Shown: piece after piece, positions 6,353-11,209 of the stretch
Layout of the letters: every line of letters begins with the position of its first letter
Numbering within the stretch: position 1 is the stretch's first letter
NCBI GenBank assembly: GCA_009845505.1
Contig: VXZL01000632.1
Coordinates: forward strand, 1-11,209
Reading direction: 5' to 3'
DNA: 11,209 nucleotides
From: Candidatus Poribacteria bacterium
Lineage (GTDB): Bacteria; Poribacteria; WGA-4E; WGA-3G
Position numbers and translations under genes: made by a program
The notes under the pieces: generated by a model
Told to the model about the DNA's origin: nothing
Databases searched by the model: none
What the model saw: the letters and a program-made list of their open reading frames with translations, nothing else

Positions 6353-6696
6353 GGTAGTAGATGACTTTGGCAGAATAACTGAAGACCGAATCACATAAGC
6401 CCGCCAAGCCGGTTGTGAATCACTCATGTGATTCCAATGGCTCTCTCTTGCCCTGGGGCGCGCTATCTCCGGCAGGATACGAGTAGCCAGCGTCCGTAAA
6501 ACCGTAAAGAGATTCTATCCAATCTTTAAAACGGAGTCCGTTTTCCGGTTGTTTGTACCCTTAATAAAAAAGGGCAGGGCTGAGGCATGTGAACCGCACC
6601 CTAAAAATTAAAATACAAGATAGCGGCGGTAGCAAATTCGCTTTACGATATCAATGCAAGAGAACATAGAAGAACGTATGGAGAATCAGTTGACAG
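6353..6696 (+). ncRNA. Long structured leader of gltB, or a separate small RNA; class not recognised
   Basis: The gap of about 396 nt between the transferase-family gene and gltB has no convincing large gene but shows many complementary segments. GAATCACAT (6388-6396) pairs perfectly with ATGTGATTC (6426-6434), and a second GAATCAC (6417-6423) can pair with the same strand. TGGCT (6438-6442) pairs with AGCCA (6485-6489) around an inner stem CTTGCC (6447-6452)/GGCAGG (6471-6476), and could instead pair with AGCC (6407-6410). TAAAGA-G-ATT (6505-6514) pairs with AATCTTTA (6521-6528) with one bulged G. An ACGGA (6531-6535) has two possible partners. I could not match it to T-box, TPP, SAM, cobalamin, guanidine, c-di-GMP, 6S, tmRNA, SRP or RNase P signatures. 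Pairings were found by eye, without energy calculation. Confidence 0.45.
6528..6544 (+). terminator. Terminator-like palindrome inside the gltB leader
   Basis: AAAACGGA (6528-6535) and TCCGTTTT (6537-6544) are perfect inverted arms around a single G, realistically a 7-bp stem with a 3-nt loop. The A-run and U-run flank a short GC core, resembling a weak bidirectional terminator or attenuator about 190 nt into the transcript. The core is short and the Us are within the stem, so termination strength is doubtful. An upstream TCCGT (6493-6497) competes for ACGGA. Confidence 0.25.
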
Positions 6697-6704
6697 ATGT
6701 ATAG
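6654..6704 (+). CDS. Possible 16-codon leader peptide overlapping the gltB start
   Basis: A short frame from ATG 6654 to TAG 6702-6704 reads MQENIEERMENQLTDV and overlaps the first 8 nt of gltB, with a second in-frame ATG at 6678. Eight of 16 residues are Glu, Gln or Asn, which is suggestive upstream of an enzyme that interconverts glutamine and glutamate. No clear ribosome site precedes 6654 (only GGCGG about 25 nt away), so it may be chance. If translated, ribosomes ending at 6704 could re-start at gltB ATG 6697. Confidence 0.2.
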   Translation: MQENIEERMENQLTDV

Positions 6705-9700
6705 AGATTTAAATGAAAAGGATGCCTGTGGTGTCGGTTTTGTCGCGAACCGTTTTGGGAATCGGAGCCACGAGATTATTGAGATGGCGACGCAAGCGGT
6801 TACGAACTTGACACACCGGGGCGCGGTGGCGGCTGATGCAAAGACAGGTGATGGCGCGGGTATCTTAACACAAATTCCGGAGAAATTATTTCAAAAACAG
6901 TTGGCGAAACTCGGAGTTCGCTTGGACGCGATAACTGACCTGGGTGTGGGAATGATTTTCCTACCAAGGCGCGATCAGGACGCGCAGCGACAAAGCCGAG
7001 CACTCGTTGAAAAGACGTTGCAACAGTATGGTATGCCATTTCTCGGATGGCGTTCGGTCCCGGTTAATACGGCTGCGCTTGGCGATAAAGCATTAGAAAC
7101 ACTGCCGGAAATTCAGCAGGTATTGGTAGGGCGACCAGAGCAACTCTCTGACGACGATTTTGAGCGGTCGTTGTATTTGATATGTAAAGAATTGGAACAC
7201 CGTGTTGCAGCGGCTTCGCTGGATGACGAATTCCATATCGCCTCTTTTTCACATCGGACGATCGTCTACAAAGGATTGCTGGTAGCACCCCAGTTGGTGC
7301 CGTTTTATCTTGACCTAAAAGATTCGGATTTCCAAGCAGCACTTGCTGTTTTCCATCAGCGCTATAGCACGAATACCTCTTCCACCTGGATGCTTGCCCA
7401 ACCCTTCCACATGCTTGCACACAATGGTGAAATTAACACCTTGATGGGGAATCGGAATTGGATGCGGGCGCGTGAAGCCGACTTACAATCTCCCCTCTGG
7501 AATGAACATATCCAAAAACTCGTTCCGATTATTAACAAACAAGGGAGCGATTCAATGAGCTTGGATAACGTGTTAGAGTTGTTGACACACTCTGACCGTA
7601 GTATCTTGCACGCCATGATGTGCTTGATCCCAGAAGCTTATGAGCAGATTCCGGATATGCCGGATGTGTTGAAAACCTGCTACGAGTATCTTTCTTGTGT
7701 TAGTGAACCGTGGGACGGACCGGCGGCTGTCGCCTTTACGGATGGTGTTGTTGTCGGCGCGAGTCTTGATAGAAATGGACTACGTCCCGCACGCTACAAA
7801 GTCACAGAGGATGGCACGGTCGTCATGGGGTCCGAAGTTGGCATCATTGAACTTGATGAAAGTCGGATCATTGAAAAAGGTCGTTTGGGCCCCGGACAGA
7901 TGATCGCTGTAGATACATCAGAAGGCAAATTGTTGAAAGATTCGGAGATTAAGCACAGTATTGCCAATCAGAAACCTTATGCTGAATGGGTTCAGAAAGG
8001 CACTGTAACCCTTCCTACCGATAAAATCAGTTCATCTGCTACGGCGGAGACCATTCCTGATCAGCTTCCTATATATCAGAAAGCCTTCGGATATATGACA
8101 GAGGATATAGAGCGATTTATCAAACCGATGATAACGGAAGCGAAAGAGGCAGTCGGTTCAATGGGTGATGATACGCCACCTGCTGTGATTTCTCGGCATC
8201 CGCGTTCGCTCTATAGTTACTTCAAACAACGTTTTGCGCAAGTTACAAATCCACCTATTGACTCAATCCGAGAGCGTTTGGTAATGTCGCTGACAACACA
8301 CTTGGGGCGACATCATAGTTTGCTCACGGAAACGCCAGCGCACGCTCGGCTCATTCGGCTACCCTCGCCAATTTTGACAAATACGGACTTACACGCACTG
8401 CGGGAACTTGATATACCCGATTTTCAAGTGGAAACACTTTCTGTCTGTTTCCCGGTGGCTGCAGGTAAACAGGGCTTGGAAGATGCACTGGAAACGTTAT
8501 GTCAACGCGCCTCTAAGGCAGTCGATGCTGGAAAAACGCTCCTTGTGTTGAGTGACAAAGATGTTAATTCTGACTTCGCACCAATTCCTATGGCACTTGC
8601 TGTTGGTGCTGTGCATCATCATCTGATCCGTGAAGGAAAGCGGATGCGAGCGAGTCTCATCGCTGAAACTGGAGATGCAAGAGAAGAGCATCATTTTGCT
8701 GTGCTTCTTGGTTATGGCGCAGCGGCGGTTAACCCCTACCTCGCGATTTCAACGATTGCCCAACTTGCCGCGGACGGTGAATTTGAAGAACTGACGGCAG
8801 AGAAAGCGATTGAGACCTATAAGGAAACTGTCGAAAAAGGTATCCTGAAAATTATGGCGAAGATGGGTATTTCGGCGGTATCAAGTTACAGGGGAGCGCA
8901 AATTTTTGAAGCGCTCGGTATTAATGCGACGGTTATTAATAAGTGTTTTACAGGTACTACTTCTCGCTTAAGTGGCATCGGTTTTGCAGAAATCGCCGCT
9001 GAAACGCTTCACTTCCACACAAAAGCGTTTTTAGAAATTGATGACGATGTTTCACTGGAAGAAGCAGGTTACTTCCGATTTCGGCGAAACGGGGAATTTC
9101 ATGCGTTCAACCCGACGATGTTTAAAGCACTTCACAAGTTTGTTAAGGGTGGTGAGTCGGAAGATTATGATAAATATGCTGCTGCTGTTGAAAGTGGAGA
9201 GCCCTCCAGTTTACGGGATCTGCTTGCGTTCGGACCGAGTACGCCTATTCCAATTGAGGAAGTGGAACCCGCAGAGGATATTGTTCGACGTTTCACAACC
9301 GGTAGTATGTCTTTTGGCGCATTAAGTCGTGAGACGCATGAAACCTTAGCAATTGCTATGAATCGTCTTGGTGCGAAATCGGGAAGCGGAGAAGGCGGCG
9401 AGAATAGTACCCGCTTCAAACGTCAACCCAATGGGGACCTCGCCTCCAGCGCGATTAAGCAGGTAGCATCAGGACGTTTCGGTGTAACGCCAACATATCT
9501 CGCCTCGGCGCGGGAATTGGAAATCAAGATGGCACAAGGATCGAAACCGGGAGAGGGTGGGCAAATTCCAGGGCACAAGGTGACCGCTGAAATTGCCGCA
9601 CTTCGACACTCTATCCCCGGGGTGCCACTGATTTCACCACCACCACATCACGACATCTATTCTATTGAGGATTTGGCGCAGCTCATCTACGATCTGAAGC

Positions 9701-11193
9701 AGGCAAATCCACAGGCAAAGGTTGCTGTAAAGTTGGTATCTGAATTTCTCGTTGGAACTATTGCATCCGGGGTTGCAAAGGGCTATGCTGATGTGATCCA
9801 GGTAAGTGGACATGAAGGCGGAACAGGGGCGTCACCACTTAGTTCCATTAAAAACGCAGGAACACCTTGGGAACTCGGGCTCGCGGAGACCCAGCGTGCC
9901 CTCGTACAAAATGAATTACGAGATCGTGTGGTATTACGGGCAGATGGCGGAATGCGCTCTGGGCGCGATATTGTTATGGCTGCGATGTTAGGGGCGGAAG
10001 AATACGGTTTCGGGACGATAGCGATGGTCGCAACGGGATGTGTCATGGCGCGCCAGTGTCATTTAAATACATGTCCGGTTGGCGTAGCCACTCAGGATCC
10101 CGCGCTCCGTGCGAAATATCCCGGGACACCAGAGATGGTCGTCAATTTCATGCTTGGTGTAGCGAACGAAGTCCGAGCGATCCTCGCGAATCTTGGGCAC
10201 CGATCCTTAAACGATGTTATTGGGCGACCAGAATTGCTCCAACCAATTGATTTGGTGGAGTATCCGAAGGCAGCGATGCTAAATTTGGACGAAATTCTGA
10301 TGCCTGCTGATCCGACGGGAACCCAGCCACGCTATCATCTACAGGAGCGGAATGATCGCGAAGATAAGCCTCTTGATAATCAGATTCTGGAAGATGCAGC
10401 GAAAGCAATTACACAGAAAACATCAATTCAACTTTCTTATCCTATCCAAAATACGAATCGAACAGTAGGGGCGCGATTATCTGGCGAGATTGCGAAACAC
10501 TATGGCGATGCCGGTCTGCCTGATAGAACAATTCAGTGTAATTTTGAAGGCAGTGCTGGTCAGAGCTTCGGCGCCTTCTGTATCAGCGGTGTGCAGTTCG
10601 TATTAACCGGAGAAGCCAATGACTATGTAGGTAAAGGTATTGCAGGTGGTGAGCTTATTATTAAACCTGCTCCGACTGTGTCGTTCCAAACTTATGAGAA
10701 TACGATTATCGGCAATACCGTATTGTATGGTGCCACAGGCGGCGCACTTTACGCAGCTGGGAGAGCTGGTGAACGGTTCTGCGTCCGAAATAGTGGTGCA
10801 ACCGCTGTCGTTGAAGGGGTTGGAGACCACGGTTGTGAATACATGACCGCAGGGGTGGTTGTGATTCTTGGCGAAACTGGTAGAAACTTTGGGGCCGGAA
10901 TGACAGGCGGCACTGCCTATGTCCTTGACGAAGAACAACAGTTTGAGAAGAAGTATAATTCGGATTGGGTGAAACTGGAGAAAGTGACCAATGAAACGGA
11001 TATTAAGAATCTGCTGGCACTCATACAAAATCACGCCGCGTACACTGGGAGCCAATATGCTGAGAATATTCTGACGAATTGGGAGACTTTCCTTCCACAC
11101 TTCTGGAAGGTTGTGACCCCGCCGCCACCGCCACCACCAGCTCCTGTCCAACTTAAAAGGAGAGCTGCAACGCGGAGAACGCGGAAACGGTAA
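6697..11193 (+). CDS. gltB: Glutamate synthase large (alpha) subunit, with unusual C-terminal tail
   Basis: 1498 residues, full length for the bacterial large subunit. It transfers the amide of glutamine to 2-oxoglutarate, giving two glutamates, normally with the FAD/Fe-S subunit GltD supplying electrons from NADPH. Order of parts: class II amidotransferase domain with a 10-residue propeptide and nucleophile C11 (DACGVGF), QRYSTNT at 221-227, AHNGEINTL with N243/G244 and DRNGLRPARY at 358-367; central domain about 460-750; FMN barrel about 845-1200 with PGEGGQIPGH at 951-960 and GHEGGTGAS at 1038-1046; 3Fe-4S cysteines C1115, C1121 and C1126; GXGXG beta-helix about 1280-1410. After FWKVV the protein ends in seven prolines (1475-1481) and a basic tail rich in Arg/Lys, replacing the usual short end. 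The start is forced by an in-frame TGA at 6691-6693; the GGAGA ribosome site (6680-6684) is 12 nt away. gltD is not in the window, but AAAGGA after the stop may serve a following gene. Confidence 0.97.
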   Translation: MYRDLNEKDACGVGFVANRFGNRSHEIIEMATQAVTNLTHRGAVAADAKTGDGAGILTQIPEKLFQKQLAKLGVRLDAITDLGVGMIFLPRRDQDAQRQSRALVEKTLQQYGMPFLGWRSVPVNTAALGDKALETLPEIQQVLVGRPEQLSDDDFERSLYLICKELEHRVAAASLDDEFHIASFSHRTIVYKGLLVAPQLVPFYLDLKDSDFQAALAVFHQRYSTNTSSTWMLAQPFHMLAHNGEINTLMGNRNWMRAREADLQSPLWNEHIQKLVPIINKQGSDSMSLDNVLELLTHSDRSILHAMMCLIPEAYEQIPDMPDVLKTCYEYLSCVSEPWDGPAAVAFTDGVVVGASLDRNGLRPARYKVTEDGTVVMGSEVGIIELDESRIIEKGRLGPGQMIAVDTSEGKLLKDSEIKHSIANQKPYAEWVQKGTVTLPTDKISSSATAETIPDQLPIYQKAFGYMTEDIERFIKPMITEAKEAVGSMGDDTPPAVISRHPRSLYSYFKQRFAQVTNPPIDSIRERLVMSLTTHLGRHHSLLTETPAHARLIRLPSPILTNTDLHALRELDIPDFQVETLSVCFPVAAGKQGLEDALETLCQRASKAVDAGKTLLVLSDKDVNSDFAPIPMALAVGAVHHHLIREGKRMRASLIAETGDAREEHHFAVLLGYGAAAVNPYLAISTIAQLAADGEFEELTAEKAIETYKETVEKGILKIMAKMGISAVSSYRGAQIFEALGINATVINKCFTGTTSRLSGIGFAEIAAETLHFHTKAFLEIDDDVSLEEAGYFRFRRNGEFHAFNPTMFKALHKFVKGGESEDYDKYAAAVESGEPSSLRDLLAFGPSTPIPIEEVEPAEDIVRRFTTGSMSFGALSRETHETLAIAMNRLGAKSGSGEGGENSTRFKRQPNGDLASSAIKQVASGRFGVTPTYLASARELEIKMAQGSKPGEGGQIPGHKVTAEIAALRHSIPGVPLISPPPHHDIYSIEDLAQLIYDLKQANPQAKVAVKLVSEFLVGTIASGVAKGYADVIQVSGHEGGTGASPLSSIKNAGTPWELGLAETQRALVQNELRDRVVLRADGGMRSGRDIVMAAMLGAEEYGFGTIAMVATGCVMARQCHLNTCPVGVATQDPALRAKYPGTPEMVVNFMLGVANEVRAILANLGHRSLNDVIGRPELLQPIDLVEYPKAAMLNLDEILMPADPTGTQPRYHLQERNDREDKPLDNQILEDAAKAITQKTSIQLSYPIQNTNRTVGARLSGEIAKHYGDAGLPDRTIQCNFEGSAGQSFGAFCISGVQFVLTGEANDYVGKGIAGGELIIKPAPTVSFQTYENTIIGNTVLYGATGGALYAAGRAGERFCVRNSGATAVVEGVGDHGCEYMTAGVVVILGETGRNFGAGMTGGTAYVLDEEQQFEKKYNSDWVKLEKVTNETDIKNLLALIQNHAAYTGSQYAENILTNWETFLPHFWKVVTPPPPPPPAPVQLKRRAATRRTRKR

Positions 11194-11209
11194 AGGATAT
11201 ATTCAAGGG

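Noticed and set aside
6361..6378. Five-codon frame MTLAE at the start of the leader
   Set aside because: Too short and without a ribosome site.
6437..6499. 20-codon frame MALSCPGARYLRQDTSSQRP in the gltB leader
   Set aside because: No ribosome site, lies in the putative stem structure and resembles nothing; more likely RNA structure than a peptide.
6576..6604. Hairpin AGGG..CCCT near the end of the leader, with a T-run on the minus strand side
   Set aside because: Stem is interrupted, the T-run is several nt away and no minus-strand gene exists here to terminate.
6585..6605. ACCGCACCC considered as a T-box motif
   Set aside because: Does not match the conserved GGTGG/ACCGCG core, and no specifier loop or downstream terminator is evident.
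10603..11151. 182-codon open frame on the minus strand
   Set aside because: Fully antisense to the conserved GXGXG domain of gltB; no recognisable protein features.

Overview
The window reads as chromosomal bacterial DNA of roughly balanced base composition. It is densely coded, with seven well-supported protein genes and one small membrane-protein gene. No rRNA, tRNA, CRISPR array or insertion sequence is visible. The mix (archaeal/Thermotoga-type S-adenosylhomocysteine hydrolase, BrnT/BrnA toxin-antitoxin pair, PfkB-family kinase, cytoplasmic-looking gamma-glutamyltransferase, full-length bacterial glutamate synthase) fits an uncultured, environmental bacterium. A Poribacteria-like lineage is my guess from general style only and cannot be proven from this window.

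Layout. Positions 4-1266 (+) encode adenosylhomocysteinase, followed by a 76-residue two-helix membrane protein (1323-1553, +). A type II toxin-antitoxin cassette follows: brnT (1619-1909) and brnA (1869-2171), overlapping by 41 nt. A perfect 21-nt palindrome 14 nt upstream of brnT is a good candidate operator. A PfkB-family kinase follows (2251-3156, +) and meets lpdA, dihydrolipoyl dehydrogenase (3153-4541, -), tail to tail with a 4-nt overlap of the stop codons. Back-to-back sigma70-type promoters between lpdA and the next gene drive lpdA leftward and a gamma-glutamyltransferase-family gene (4690-6300, +) rightward. A 396-nt gap (6301-6696) holds a near-consensus promoter and a long, structured-looking leader. 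The window ends with the glutamate synthase large subunit gltB (6697-11193, +).

How the genes fit together. The hydrolase clears S-adenosylhomocysteine and releases adenosine (or inosine) plus homocysteine. A nearby PfkB kinase could recycle the nucleoside, but its substrate is not readable from sequence. The transferase-family protein may release glutamate from gamma-glutamyl compounds, and GltB makes glutamate from glutamine and 2-oxoglutarate, so the right half has a loose glutamate theme. LpdA stands alone without its 2-oxoacid dehydrogenase or glycine-cleavage partners.

The most interesting parts are the untranslated leader of gltB, with several mutually exclusive pairings and a 16-codon Glu/Gln/Asn-rich ORF overlapping the gltB start; the proline-run plus arginine/lysine-rich tail of GltB; and the brnTA cassette, with its palindrome, between ahcY and the kinase. 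I did not find a clear-cut novel multi-gene system; the gltB leader is the best candidate for something undescribed.
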